A DNA stretch of 64,000 nt from Plutella xylostella (Eukaryota > Arthropoda > Insecta > Lepidoptera > Plutellidae), in assembly GCF_932276165.1 (NCBI RefSeq), contig NC_064006.1, positions 5,718,501 through 5,782,500 on the forward strand, written 5' to 3'. Below are positions 11,615-23,245 of the stretch, in pieces. How positions within the stretch are numbered: position 1 is the first letter of the stretch; the number at the start of each line of letters is the position of its first letter. The translations under genes were made by a program, and so were the position numbers. The notes below the pieces were generated by a model. The model had not been told where the DNA came from, made no database searches, and saw nothing but the letters and a program-made list of their open reading frames with translations.

Positions 11615-11876
11615 CGACCGAATGGCGTAGTGGTTAGTGACCCTGACCACTGAGCCGATGGTCCCAAGTTCGATTTCCGGCTGGGGCAAATATTTGTTTA
11701 AACACAGATATTTGTTCTCGGGTCTTGGATGTGCCCGTAAAATGGCAATAGGCCCGCCCCCTATTACATTGGGACTAACATAACACTCTGGCGAAAAGTG
11801 GGTGTAGAAATGCACCTCTGCCTACCCCGCAAGAAGTAGGTACATTAGTACAAGGCGTGAGTGCGTGTTTTTTTTT
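11615..11876 (+). mobile_element. tRNA-derived SINE (family A), full length
   Basis: Begins CGACCGAATGGCGTAGTGGT and keeps the full family A body, ending GAGTGCGTG then a T run. An 11-bp TSD AGTACAAGGGA lies at 11604-11614 and 11877-11887. The B box has changes (AAGTTCGATTTCC). Confidence 0.85.
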
Positions 11877-11950
11877 AGTACAAGGGAAAATCCAAGGCCG
11901 TCTGATACCCAGTCGCAAAAGGACATCCTAGGTCCAGACTCTAGAGACTG

Positions 11951-12063
11951 GGGGTCACCCTATGTGACTAAAAATAAGTTACACTCTATTTCGCTGTATT
12001 AAACGTGCCGATTACACACCAGCTATTGTTCGTTCGTTTCTCGTCATTATAGAGTAACCCTCC
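11951..12063 (+). mobile_element. MITE, GGTCACTCTAGCT family
   Basis: Shares the core GTATTAAACGTGCCGATT and CGTTCGTTTCTCGTC with 19609-19746 and, more diverged or inverted, with 36147-36270, 39300-39440 and 60485-60614. Ends are inverted: GGGTCACCCTATGT / ATAGAGTAACCC. Confidence 0.6.
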
Positions 12064-12519
12064 TGAATCTAAGAGACTGGTACAAAACGGATACCACATC
12101 TTTTTTCCGAGCCTCGAGGAGGAGAATAAGCCAAATGATTGCTGACCTCCGATAGATGATGATACCAAAAGAAGTAGTAAGTTTGTACATTCATGGGCAA
12201 AGAAAAAGTTCCACGTGGCATTGGCGTTCCATATGTGAAAAAATGAAATGAAAAAAATAAGAAAAAACAAAAAAAATACATAAGTTATATTAATGTCACA
12301 GGAACTTTTTCATTGTTCCTTTCAGGAAGTGCCCTCGCCGATACAGCGGCAGCGATGCCGGGCCATTAGACCCCGGGGATTACGAATCAATGTTTTAGAG
12401 TGACGACAGATCGACCTCACCTCGGGATTAGCTAATGGCGGCGCATTCTGACAAGCTGGAATATATAGAATAGGTTTTTTTAAGGTTATCGGTATCGTAC
12501 GTATCTGATCTAACGGATT

Positions 12520-12665
12520 TTCATAAATGTGGGGAGAAACGGCGTCGGCAATGCCGATGAAGATGGCGTATTTGTGTCAATTTCTATACAAAGAATACTG
12601 AATGCGATGCGTCCGTTGCGCACGAGGCCGATAGGTGGACGCTAACCTTTAGGTTGCGTTCCCAG
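12520..12665 (+). mobile_element. MITE, paired with the minus copy at 46615-46785
   Basis: Shares with 46615-46785 (inverted) AATTTCTATACAAAGAATAC, GATGCGTCCGTTGCG, GGTGGACGCT and AACGGATTTTCA. About 150 bp, non-coding. Confidence 0.6.
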
Positions 12666-12884
12666 TAGACCACCGTAAACTTGTTTTTTTTGCAACGTTA
12701 GCGTTGTCGGTCTCTAGTTATCGTATTTATGTACCTAAGTGTAATTTTTACACTTTCTTCACCGGTGATTCTAAATATCGATGTTGGCCGTCGATTGCAT
12801 TAGTGCAATGTGCTAATTACATTGTATTGTACCTCTATTCTCTCCTCTATTCGCCAATTTTCTTCCTATATATAACAATGCATA

Positions 12885-14217
12885 CCCAAGTAACATTTTT
12901 GGTTTTAAAAAGGTTTTGAAAAGGTTCTAGAACCTTTGTATGGAAATCAACTCGTGAGACTTAGAAGGCTCGATAACCTTATATTAACCTTATATTAACC
13001 TCCTGAGTGCAAAAAGGGCCCACGTTTTAGAACCTTTCTGAGAGCTACAGCAAAACCTATAGCTCAAACCCAGAACCTTTTGAACAACTTACACAGAACC
13101 TAAATAAAACCTTCACAACCTTAATTTAACGTTAACATAACCTTGGAAGACAGCTTTTAAGTTCTAAATTAGTCCTGGATGTAACTCTACTATAACTTGA
13201 AACACATTTGATGGATATTTGTAATGCCTTCCCAGGACTCTCGGGTCTTAAAATGTTTCTGTGTAAGATTTTATAATAATTATAATAAATGGCGCCATTA
13301 CCTGACACTTTCCAAGACTCAAAATGGCTAACTTGTAAGTGTTGTATTAATACAAAATATAGTAAGTAGTTAGGCTGAAGTCAGGAAATATGAAAACCTT
13401 GTGCGACTAGCACTTTATTGTGATACTTTCGGATAATAGTTCTGTATAAGTGACGGGCCTTTTGTAAATGATAAATTTGAAGATATTTTAATTAAAAAAA
13501 ATAGATAAAATTTTATGTTTGGTGTAAATTTATATTAGAAATAAAAGTACTGTCTATATAAAGAAACATATATTTGGAATAGTATAGGAAACGCTACTGA
13601 ATTTTCCCTTATTAATTAAAATGTATCTTTTTGGTAAGTTTTTTTTTATTTCAGTGAAAAAATATGGCGGCCGTTAGGAAATTACTAAAAAGCATTAAAC
13701 ATATTTTGAGGATGCCTCTAAAGCTTTAAAATAATCTTGTAAGACTTAAATCATGCCTTTAGCTCATAGCCAGTGCTTAATGCTTTTGGTTTTCACCAAG
13801 CAGTCCTAATTTGTTTGCCTAGACAACTCTTATCAACCTAAAGGTTTAAGATAGGTTTTAAAAAATACTTATAAGTGATTTAAATATTCCATAACTTTAT
13901 GGTTGTATCAAGGTTAAAAATTTAACCTTAAGCTCTCACTTTAGCATTAATGCTAGCTTTTCTAGAAGTAAATCAGGAGTCTACGACAACTATAAGATCC
14001 TAGAACTATATGCTCCTGAAATACATGTTAAAATAACGTTAATATAAACTCTTATCAGCAGCTACAAGGTTGTATTAATAAACAATTAGTTTTAGGACTT
14101 AGTAATCATTCTCAAGTACTCAATATGACCAGATAGCAAAGCATTAACCTTTTCACAACCCTTATAAAACCTAAAGGCATTTCTTACAACCTAAGCTCGA
14201 ATGAAATGTTACTTGGG
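12885..14217. mobile_element. 1.33-kb TIR element rich in AACCTT words, family unknown
   Basis: Starts CCCAAGTAACATTT (12885) and ends with its exact complement AAATGTTACTTGGG (to 14217), with TA on both sides (12883-12884, 14218-14219). No ORF of note. Both halves are crowded with AACCTT/AAGGTT hexamers in both orientations, about two dozen by eye, densest at 12905-13145 and 13830-14195. The plan resembles a fold-back or non-autonomous TA-targeting transposon with subterminal motif clusters where a transposase could bind. I do not recognise the family. Confidence 0.65.
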
Positions 14218-14219
14218 TA

Positions 14220-14850
14220 GCTAGTAAGCAACAACAAATTGTTTTAACAAGTGTAAAAAGATGCTCGTATCTTTTTCTACAAAGATGCTGTGTTTACCGT
14301 TGTGTTCATCTTTGTAAAGGGTCTGTAGTCGGGCGAAAAGATAAAGAAAGATATATGCGAGATGCCATTAGAGACTGCTGTACGCTAACTTGTATTTGTA
14401 TAAGCCGGGATTATCCTTTGAATTAATAAAAAGGTTCGCGCTACAGTGCTTTGAACACATTCCTATATCTAATGTGAAAGGTCTCAGTTGGTATGAAATG
14501 TCTACTTATTTATTTTCAGCTTTTTCAGTCGTTTTCGCCGATTTTTCTTGTTATCTAGAATATTGTATATATTGATCGAATAAACATATATCGCAGGAGA
14601 TAGGCTGGATGATAACAATGGTTGTGTAATTATATTCAATATGAAAAAGAAAGTAAGAATCACTTAAGGTTTCTACCAAACACATTTTCTTTCTGCCACA
14701 TGCATTAATATAACTCTTTTAAAATGTCGTTTAAAAGATTATTTTCCTGACACAAAAGCAAAGCCGCTCTGCACAAAGGGTGCAGTTTCTTTGTCGGGTC
14801 TTCGTACCTATTACTGAATACATATTTTATATATACTACATTATATATTA
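14220..14850. other. No recognisable feature
   Basis: Non-coding; no repeat assigned. Confidence 0.4.
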
Positions 14851-15045
14851 CTAGCTTTCGCCGCGAGCTTTGTCTTAAAAGGTTTTCCCATCTGAAATCT
14901 GGGAAAATAGCCGATGTGTTTATCCAGGTTGTCAGCCACCGGCCTACCAAATTTCATCAAAATCGGTTTCGTTTTTTTTTTGTGAAATCATAACAAACAT
15001 CTTACACATACAGACAAACTTTCGCCCTTAATATTAACGACACTT
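14851..15045 (-). mobile_element. Helitron-like short element
   Basis: On the minus strand it runs from AATATTAAGGGCGAAAGTTTG through AAATTTGGTAGGCCGG and 'acatcggctattttccca' to AAGCTAG|T. The CTAG end fits the CTRR terminus of Helitrons. Same type as 33700, 47326, 48833, 50143, 51765 and 52386. Confidence 0.55.
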
Positions 15046-16140
15046 TTAAACTCTCTGTTTTTATACTGATAATATTATTGTAAGCAAAAAGGGGGTTAGT
15101 CATTCAATTTTGTTATTATGATTTATATCAGTGGAAAAAAACGAATTGGTTGGATTAGATTTCCCGGAATTCCGTAAGACAGATGATTTGGACCACGGAC
15201 GCTAGTTTATTGGGCAAAGTTGTTCAGTTTGATATAATAAATATATTTTTTCACTTACAACCTGAATACATTGTATATTTAATCTTAAGTTCAATAAAGA
15301 CACGTAAACATACTAAGTAGGTAGCAAAGAATCTTCACTAAACCAACAGCAGTGGACACCTGTGATAAGTAACGCGTGTTGACTCAACCCGAGCGCATAT
15401 TTAGACGACAAATACATATTTAGTAGCAGCCCTAATTATACAAGGCGCTATGAAGAGTAAACAAACTTCTGTCCCAACTAACACTTCTGGCTTAATGAGA
15501 AATTGTGTAACTTTTACTTCCAACTTATTACAAAACTCTATAGTAAAGTGTACCCTTAATCAATGTTATGAAATAAACTCTAAAACAATGGACAAAATTG
15601 CTATATATACATACTTATACTTTTTATTTTCATAATACACTAAATAAATAAGTTCAGTATAAAAAGGCGCCCTTATTGCATGCAGTAATCATAAAGACAA
15701 CATTTGGATTGAAGAAAAGCCTTCCTTGTATGTAAGCTAGGAGACCCGTGCCCCAGCAGTGGGGACGTGATGATAATAATGGTGAATTTCATTACACAAG
15801 TTTTTGGGAACTAAAGCTTTAAAACATAGTTAACTTATGTAAGCTTTCAAATAAGATATTTCAAATTAGGTTTAATATAGTATATATTTAATTACTTAGC
15901 CAATTATAGTTGTAGGAATTTGTACTTAATATTTTAATGCTAAGGGTACATTTTAATTATCACTAAAAGGATCTTGTTTAAGGCGTAAACTCAGTCTGAT
16001 TGCTTATTGACTTTTTAATACCATACAACAAAAGAAAACTTAACAATAAACAAACTTTTTGCACAATTACAACAAAAATGTGACGTTTTTTTTTCAGTTC
16101 GTAGGTATTTTCGTAAACTAGCTTTTCCATTATACAATAC
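15046..16140. other. Mostly unassigned; one RTE-type tail at 15742-15780
   Basis: AGACCCGTGCCCCAGCAGTG at 15743 followed by GGGACGTGATGATAATAATGG is the RTE-type 3' tail also seen at 7332. The rest shows no gene or repeat. Confidence 0.45.
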
Positions 16141-16228
16141 AGGCCGAAAAAATCTATGTCTGGTACAACAAAAATTGTACAAAGTGACCCCCTTTCAGCT
16201 TAGTATACCATTTTTACAACACCATTGT
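16141..16228 (-). repeat. Fragment of the CAGGGTGTTGCAAAAAGG MITE family
   Basis: Contains GTGACCCCCTTTCAGCTTAG and TATACCATTTTTACAACACC, the inverse of the termini of the elements at 46164, 61097 and 61756. Confidence 0.5.
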
Positions 16229-16699
16229 ATCTAAAAATGGATTCAGTACGAATATTGTTCTGACTGGAACAAAACCTTTTAGGTCGATGTAAATATTGTT
16301 TTTCATGGAATCCATTTCATACTCTAATTCAATTTCTCATGAATATGGGTAAGTAACTGTCGATTTGTATGCCGCATTGGTTCTTAAGGCTGGTTTTTGT
16401 ATTGAACCTGCTGTTAGACGCAATTTATGATCCGGATTTTATACTGTAACTTTTTATTAGGTTGAAGTAAAATTTATAGTTTCAAAATGTCATTACAAGT
16501 TTCACAGTATTAGCTAAGTTAATCCTCAGGTCTTAGATGTGATAAATTAATGAAGTCAATAATATAATTATAGCCGATTTTTTTCTGCATGATGTAAACT
16601 ACTGAAGCATTGAGCAATCTCACATGGCCACTTATCCGACAACCCTATCAGCACACGCTTGCTTGTCCCAACACATCCCGACTAGGCCTAAAACCCGTG

Positions 16700-16760
16700 T
16701 TGTGATGATGACGATGATCATCATCACAACTCATCACGTCCCCACTGCTGGGCAGTCATG
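16700..16760. repeat. Head-to-head RTE-type tails forming a near palindrome
   Basis: TGTGATGATGACGATGATCA then TCATCACAACTCATCACGTC, followed by CCCACTGCTGGGC: a GATGAT tail meets the inverted RTE-type end. Near-palindromic centre at 16704-16731. Confidence 0.4.
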
Positions 16761-16900
16761 TACGGCAGATATGTAAAATACATATTAAAGGAAGACGAGG
16801 TCTCATATCATAAGACCTTTTCTTTATTACATCTAGCTAAGAATCGGATTGAGTAAAGGCTGAAATGTTGAAGCAGAATAATGATTATGGCTATGTATAC

Positions 16901-16928
16901 GATGATGATGATGATGATGATGATGATG
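16901..16928. repeat. (GAT)n microsatellite
   Basis: Uninterrupted GATGATGAT run of 28 bp. Confidence 0.9.
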
Positions 16929-17108
16929 TCCTCTTCGTCGTATCCGACAACAGCGACTCTTGCTACACTCTGTTATGTGCTCTTTGGACCATAATGTAAA
17001 CTCTATTTTTTAGCACTTATTGATCATAATCACAATTCACAATGAAACCTCGTAATATTAAGAATAACCGTTTATTTTAGTTGTTTTCAGGGATACGAGA
17101 TAAGCCCA

Positions 17109-17203
17109 CGGCTACGGCGTGGCGTAGCTAATTGCTACGGTGCGTAGCAATCCTCTACGGCGTTGTAAATTAATATACGACGGCCTACGACGACGTAGCA
17201 TCA
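17109..17203. repeat. GCTACG/CGTAGC cluster
   Basis: Dense words such as ACGGCTACGGCGTGGCGTAG, TTGCTACGGTGCGTAGCAA and ACGACGACGTAGC. Related clusters at 4229-4436 and 54606-54662. Some words form small hairpins. Confidence 0.55.
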
Positions 17204-17827
17204 TAAAATTCAAGTAAAATCTTTAGTCGAATAACCTTTTTGATTACATCGTCTGAACTTTATGGAGTATAAATTAATGATTTAAGATGGCATGTTCCTT
17301 TTAATTACATTAAGCTAAAATGTATATAAGATGTATCAACTTTTGACTAACATAATGCTAGCGTGTATTTTTTAAATTAATATTGTTATATTTAGGTAAC
17401 AAAATTAGTAAATAATAAAAAATACAGGCACACGTTACGGCTACGTGCACAAAGGTCCCATTACAACCGAGGTGCATGAAAAATAGGGCCTAAAGTAAAC
17501 AACTCATGGGGTTATTCTTATAACCTGCAAGTGTATAAAGAAAGACACAGACAGCAGACCTCGGTAATGGCTAGTCATGACTACCAGGTAGTGACTAGTC
17601 ACCAGGTGTAATACAATATCTTGGCAGCAGTTGAACGAAGCCACCCTTTGACCCCATTCTAACATCACATCTGAGGGTGCGGCTATAAAACACATGCCTA
17701 TTCTAGAATATTGTTAAGAATCAAAGAAAGTCGACATACTATCTATCTCTAGTTTCTACATAAAATATTGGTTAAGTATGTAGATGTATTTGGTTTTGCA
17801 TTAGAAATATACAAAGCGTTTATAATA
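17204..17827. other. No recognisable feature
   Basis: Non-coding; a local IR GACTACCAGGTAGTGACTAG / CTAGTCACCAGGTG near 17578-17610 is the only structure seen. Confidence 0.35.
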
Positions 17828-18014
17828 CACTCACGAGCAATGAAAAATATCCAGTGCCAAACGCACCAAATTACTCCTCATCAGAATATGACTAAATGAA
17901 AACAATGTACAACAATATAAAATTTAAAACATTTAAATAAAATCCATTGAAATATTTAAATAAAGTCCATTTGGGGTTGGCAGTTTGTAAGTGGAACTAC
18001 ATTGCTCGTGTATG
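17828..18014 (+). mobile_element. TA MITE, CACTCACGAGCAATG ends
   Basis: 187 bp. Starts CACTCACGAGCAATGAAAAA and ends CATTGCTCGTGTATG; flanked by TA at 17826-17827 and 18015-18016. Same family as the next entry, more diverged. Confidence 0.75.
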
Positions 18015-18016
18015 TA

Positions 18017-18235
18017 CACTCACGGGCAATGAAAAGGTTCCACTGAGAAAAGACCAAATTAAAAGGCTAGCTTAATGACGCCTTCTGCAACATTGAAGTA
18101 CATTAAACAGAGCATCAGGATATGACCAACTAAAACGGTAGTATTTTGTTAAAATTTTAAATTAAATGTTTGAAAAAAATTTAGTCCCTTGGTGTCGTCA
18201 TTTTTTGAGTGGAACTTTTTCATTGCCCGTGAGTG
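18017..18235 (+). mobile_element. TA MITE, CACTCACGGGCAATG ends
   Basis: 219 bp. TIR CACTCACGGGCAATGAAAAG with its near-exact complement at 18206-18235; TA at 18015-18016 and 18236-18237. Shares one TA with the copy on its left. Non-coding. Related copies at 28758 and 40197. Confidence 0.85.
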
Positions 18236-18237
18236 TA

Positions 18238-19608
18238 GTATTTTCACTAGAATCGTTTAGAAATCGCCACGGAGTCGCTAGGCTGTCCCGATTCCCCCCA
18301 CCATGTGTTTCCGCGACGTGGGGGATCACCTCTGGCTCTGGGGTTTAATTAGATTGACCCAGGTTCGGTTTCGACACCGGAAAAATAAAAAAAGGGAAGT
18401 TGTGCAGGTGTTTTTTTTTAAAACGATGTTTTATCTTTTTTTGCATGGTAAAACTGAAAATACCAAAGCTTAATTTCAGCACTGCACGTGAAACATAAAC
18501 CATAGGGTATTACACCTAATTATTAAAACATTAAGTACTACGTGTTGATCGCTATTGTAACGATAAGGTGGCCTATGTAGGTGTATTGATAGTATTTAGG
18601 CAATATATTTTACAGTAGTTCAGTCTGAAATAAGCTAAATATATAATATGAACAAAGTTGGCTGCTGTCAACAAACAGGGATGGAAAACGATTGTGTCTG
18701 CCCTCTGACCCACTGAGAGATCATAGCATACCAAGAAGAAGATGATTATTTATATTATCAGTAGCACTTCGTTCAACTTTGGCAAAATCAAATAAATGGT
18801 TGATCGACGTAAAATTTTAAAATTATTTTGAAAATGAAAACATTTATTTGCCTATTTGGTTTAGAAATGTTATCTATATCGATCGAGTCATAATATTACT
18901 CTACCACCATTTCACAAAGAGTCTATCCGGACCGTCTATTCCGGCATATCTCACACATTTGATTGTTCGTAGAGCAGAAAATATGAAGGATGGTCGGTCC
19001 TGACTCCGCGCACGTCGGTAATGGGTCCGTGCGTCGTATATAACGTGTATATAACTACATTATGTGCCTCGACCGCAACTGATTCATATTTGGACTCCGT
19101 TAAGGATAATCCGGTAAATAAATACGGTTAGTGAAAGTGGATAAAGATGAGCTTTGCAGTTTTAAATAGAATAGATGAAGGTAGTATTTAAATCGATTTA
19201 AGTTTTCGAATACGGCCGGAAGTTTAATAAATCATACTCTAATCATATAAATACCTATAATTAAACGGCAAAACAAAACTTTACACAATAAAAATGGGCA
19301 ATGAGTCTAATGACCTATCTATGTCCAGTATTGGACGATTATTAGGTATTGATAGCACAAATATTTAATATAAAATAATAGCGTGATTATGGCTACCAGT
19401 ATCATCCACTGCCGAAAGTACAACTAGCCAACTTATAACATTTAGCAACCACAACGTAAATTGAATTCAAGTAGGTACCTAACACAGTAACGTAAACAAA
19501 GACTGCGATCTACGCTGGCCGGTTGCACAACTTGAACATAAAAAGTAAATCGGGGCTCCCCCTACAATTCAGCGGCGGCAATTTTGCAGATAGCATCGCG
19601 AGGATCAA
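18238..19608. other. No recognisable gene
   Basis: A GC-richer piece at 18250-18380 (ACCATGTGTTTCCGCGACGT) does not resolve into a known feature. The rest is AT-rich and non-coding. Confidence 0.4.
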
Positions 19609-19746
19609 GGGGGTCACTTTATATAACGAAAGATGAAGTTTCGGAGCACAGCTGCGCGAGCCACGACTCTACCTCGTTGTATTAAACGTGCCGATTGCAC
19701 GACAGCTCTCGTTCGTTCGTTTTTCGTCAGTACAGAGTAAACCTCC
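19609..19746 (+). mobile_element. MITE, GGTCACTCTAGCT family
   Basis: Contains CCACGACTCTACCTCGTTGT, ATTAAACGTGCCGATTGCA and CTCGTTCGTTCGTTTTTCGT, as in the other members; inverted ends GGGGGTCACTTTATA / CAGAGTAAACCTCC. Confidence 0.6.
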
Positions 19747-19886
19747 AAGTCGTAGTAAACGTGGAGTTTACCGGCGGTGTATCGACGGCTGCCAGGTCTC
19801 TGCAATGCAGACAATATGCATCGACCGGTCGTGGCCCAAGAAATAGTTACAGCATGGCGAGTGCAAGTTTCATACTCCGTTCGGGT

Positions 19887-20010
19887 CATCATCATCACGA
19901 CCCATCACGTCCCCACTGCTGGGGCACGGGTCTCCTTCCAATGAAGGAAGGGTTTAGGCCTAGTCCACCACGCTGGCCTAATGCGGGTTGGTGGACTCCG
20001 TTTGAGTAGT
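19887..20010 (-). mobile_element. RTE-type LINE 3' end
   Basis: CATCATCATCACGACCCATC, CGTCCCCACTGCTGGGGCAC, GGGTCTCCTTCC and GGCCTAGTCCACCACGCTGG in minus orientation: a GATGAT-tailed RTE-type 3' end. Short GGGTTGGTGGACTCCG segment at the inner edge. Confidence 0.6.
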
Positions 20011-20199
20011 GGCGCGTAAACAAACACAAATTTGTAAAGAGCGTGTTACCTGACTGACCTGTATACGTTATCTTTGCTCTATCTATACCTTGCTGTCTGT
20101 AAAGGCATTTACTGTCTCTGTTTTGTCAACATTTTTAGTACTTTAAAGGCTGAAGAGCCGTGCAGTGGCGCTCCTCTCTAGAGTCCTACCTTTGGTTAT

Positions 20200-20402
20200 A
20201 TTATGTAGTAATGTATTTAAGTATTTATTATTAAACATGAAGGTTTACTACAGCATTTTGTACACCTTCCTCATTTATTATTTAAGTCTCTCATTCACCC
20301 AAAGGTTGCCTGAAAGAGATCGCTTTTAGCGATAAGGCCGCCTATTGCGTTGTATCCACTGTGTCCTGTTCAGTCAATAAAGTAGTATTCTATGCTATTC
20401 TA
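20200..20402 (+). mobile_element. LINE 3' tail copy
   Basis: AAAGGTTGCCTGAAAGAG, hairpin ATCGC-TTTTA-GCGAT at 20319-20333, AAGGCCGCCTATTGCG, 'gtcaataaagta' and (TATTC)n end. Confidence 0.65.
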
Positions 20403-23034
20403 TTCTATATTATAGAGCAGTCGGAGTATGTTACCACAGCTAAATAATAAATAGGCACGACCCGCTTTCACTTGTAAATCACTCCATCAGTGAACCAAGG
20501 CGGGCGAAGTTCCGATTATCATCCAACCTATTGGAACCCGTAATTCGGTTTAATAAAACACTAGGCCCTTATCGGCTTCGTACTTTGTAATTTTTGTGGT
20601 GTTGTTGATTTTACTTGTCGATTAAATGCTTTCTGTTTTGAAAGCGCACAGGTTTATGTCAGTGTTTTTATGAATTACAGTTTTTATAAATTTTTGGAAA
20701 TTTTGCAATGATGGTGAGAAAATGGTGGTCCTAAGAGCAACTTTATTATGCAATCGCAGATATTTGTTTTTGTTGGTAGACTTCGCTTTTTTTTACAAAA
20801 TGTAGGTATATTACATAAGTTGATAAAAGAATAAGTTGTTCACATATTAAGACTAATGTATCGCTATAAGTTAATGCAGCAATTCACTTGTGCCGACTTG
20901 TTCAAGCAAAGAGAGTCTTATAAAAATATATGAAAATGCCCTGCGAAATGATGATGGGCACAAATATATGGAAGCTGGGACCAGCACCAATAGAAATGAG
21001 TGATACGTCGTTGAAAATGTATTTTTAGCAGAATATGAATAACGGAAGCGCTAGTCTTGATTTACTGTCCAATTAGAATAATCGTACCTTGAAAGTTTTT
21101 ATATTTTATTTCTTTAATTTTAATGTTTTTGTTAGTTTTTCACATTCATTTTTAATTTTTATAACAAAATGATCATATTTCATATAATATTATATTTGTT
21201 TATTATCTCAGTAAATAAAACCAGTTGAAAGTAATTTTTCCAATTTCCAATTTTCGCGGGAACAGCTAGTAAAATATAAAATGAAATCCTTACCGTAGGT
21301 ACTAACCACGTATTAATTAAATTCAAATGTTTATTTTTAAGTTTTTGTTGTCAATTTAATAATAGACAACATTTTTAATGAAAGGAAAAAGTTAAAAGTA
21401 TCTTCAATAGTGTGAAATTATAAATAAAATTATTCGCAGAACTCTGACAACAATCTCAGTTATTAAAATTTTATTTACTGAACTGCCGGCGAGGCGTGGC
21501 GTTAGTGAAAATTCTGCTTCTACAATATTAGCATTTCATCACAGGGATTGCCTCAATTTTCCAATTTTCATCTTACCGAAAATAGGGGGTAATTCCGAGA
21601 CGTCTATTGAATGGGTGTCGATTACGTAGCAACCCGAGCGTCCGCTGAATCCGTGATTGTATTTCTGCTTTTATTGCAGAGCCGATCGCATTGCTGACTT
21701 GTGAATATGAAATGAAAGCAACTTTATATTTTTCTATTAAATTGTACTATAATATAGTCAAGTGAAGTAAGGGGACATTATAATACACCGCGCTGAAGAG
21801 AAATTAGATATTATATGTATGTAGGTACTTTCATTATCTAATTTTGTTATTCCCCAGGTTATTTTTCTTACCTGACCTTCATTTACCTATACATTTTGAC
21901 CTAAGTATATTGGTAATTCCTGTAGAAAAATAGGTTTTCATTTCGTGTCAAGTTTAACATAAATTTTACCGCCACACGATTCTAATCTCCTGCCGACACA
22001 AATTATATTAGAACACCGCCGCAGTGGAGGTAAGAATAAAAATACGTGCATTCAAATACGACGGAAGATTTGGTTTCTACAAAGTTGTCCTTTAGTTAAT
22101 TTTGTTTCTGTTTTGGGACAATCGAAATTGTATTGTGATGAATAGTTAATAAGGGTCAAGCGGTGTTGTAGACAGCTCGAGTTTAGGGGTCAAACGTTTA
22201 CGGTGAATGGAGAAAGCGACTTCCTTTTTGTTATTGGAAAACTCGTAAAAATTAAATCGCTCCTTAGGGACGCTGACGATAACGATATTTAATGTTTTTT
22301 AATTTCCGTCCAAAACACGCATTAGTTGGTAGGTATCTTTGAAAAATTTAATTAAAATTTTCCGAAGCTACGAATGTCTACGTCTAGTATAAAATGTACA
22401 TTTATTATGTTATTTAGATGTGAGCTCTTATGTTATATAGATGTGAGCTCTGTATAGGTAAATACCACTTTCATCTAACGTGTATCTAATAATTTTGAAC
22501 GTCTTTTAGAACTGTAGTTTTAATGTTTTCTTTTTTGCCTACGTAGTATAGTAGGTCATAGGTTCTATGAAAGTGCTTAGTAATAAAACAACAGATAAAA
22601 TAAATATTAGCTACACGATTCTGTTTTTTAATTACATTGATCCTGAGTCAGCACTGGGAATCCTTTCTACATTTTCCTTCACAAAATATTGCCCAAGGCA
22701 AGGAAATACTCTAGCTATAGGAATAATTCTTAAGGAATATCATTCTCCTTATTACGAAGGTGAGAGGGGTGGTTTTGTAATAAAAAACGGAGCTTAGCCG
22801 CTCGCTTAAACATTCACTCTGGAAAGTTTTGTAGTACTTTTGTTAGAGTTTATGGTCGTCGGCAAGACGGCTACTATGTAGACAAAAGAACATCAAGTTT
22901 CTTGGATTTCAATTGAATGTCGACACTTTCGTACACTTTGCCAATAGAATGCATCGTAAAAAACTGCGACTGAAATCGAGCATAAATATTTTCTTAAATC
23001 GGTTTGTGACCGGTGAAGGTATAATCCTTCAGAG
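20403..23034. other. No recognisable gene
   Basis: Long AT-rich stretch. A Helitron-like end (TTTTCGCGGGAACAGCTAGT) sits at 21252-21271. A duplicated phrase 'tgttatatagatgtgagctc' at about 22410-22450 is a short direct repeat. Otherwise nothing assigned. Confidence 0.4.
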
Positions 23035-23245
23035 CTAATGCCAGTCAGAGTGGAGAAGTAAAAGGAAAGCGGAATAGAGGCAGACCGAAAAGAACTGAGA
23101 TTATCTATTCTTGGACCTACAGAGCGCCTATCTCAGCTTTTGCAACATCCAGGCTTGCTCCAGTTTACTCGGGAGCTAGGCTGGCTGAGCTGAAATAAGG
23201 GGATATGTATAAAGGCTGCACTCGAGAGAGCCACTTACAGGAGCT
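23035..23245 (+). repeat. LINE/SINE fragments, tentative
   Basis: 23040-23100 translates to KGKRNRGRPKRTE, resembling basic LINE ORF tails. 23196-23245 has GGGGATATGTATAAAGG and CACTCGAGAGAGCC, matching the body of SINE family B (38916-39193). Confidence 0.4.

Noticed and set aside
19614..20009. Overlapping ORFs of 94 and 104 codons on both strands
   Set aside because: They cross a MITE (19609-19746) and an RTE 3' tail (19887-20010).
22567..22797. ORF of 76 codons
   Set aside because: No recognisable domain, no flanking splice or promoter signals; expected by chance in a window this size.
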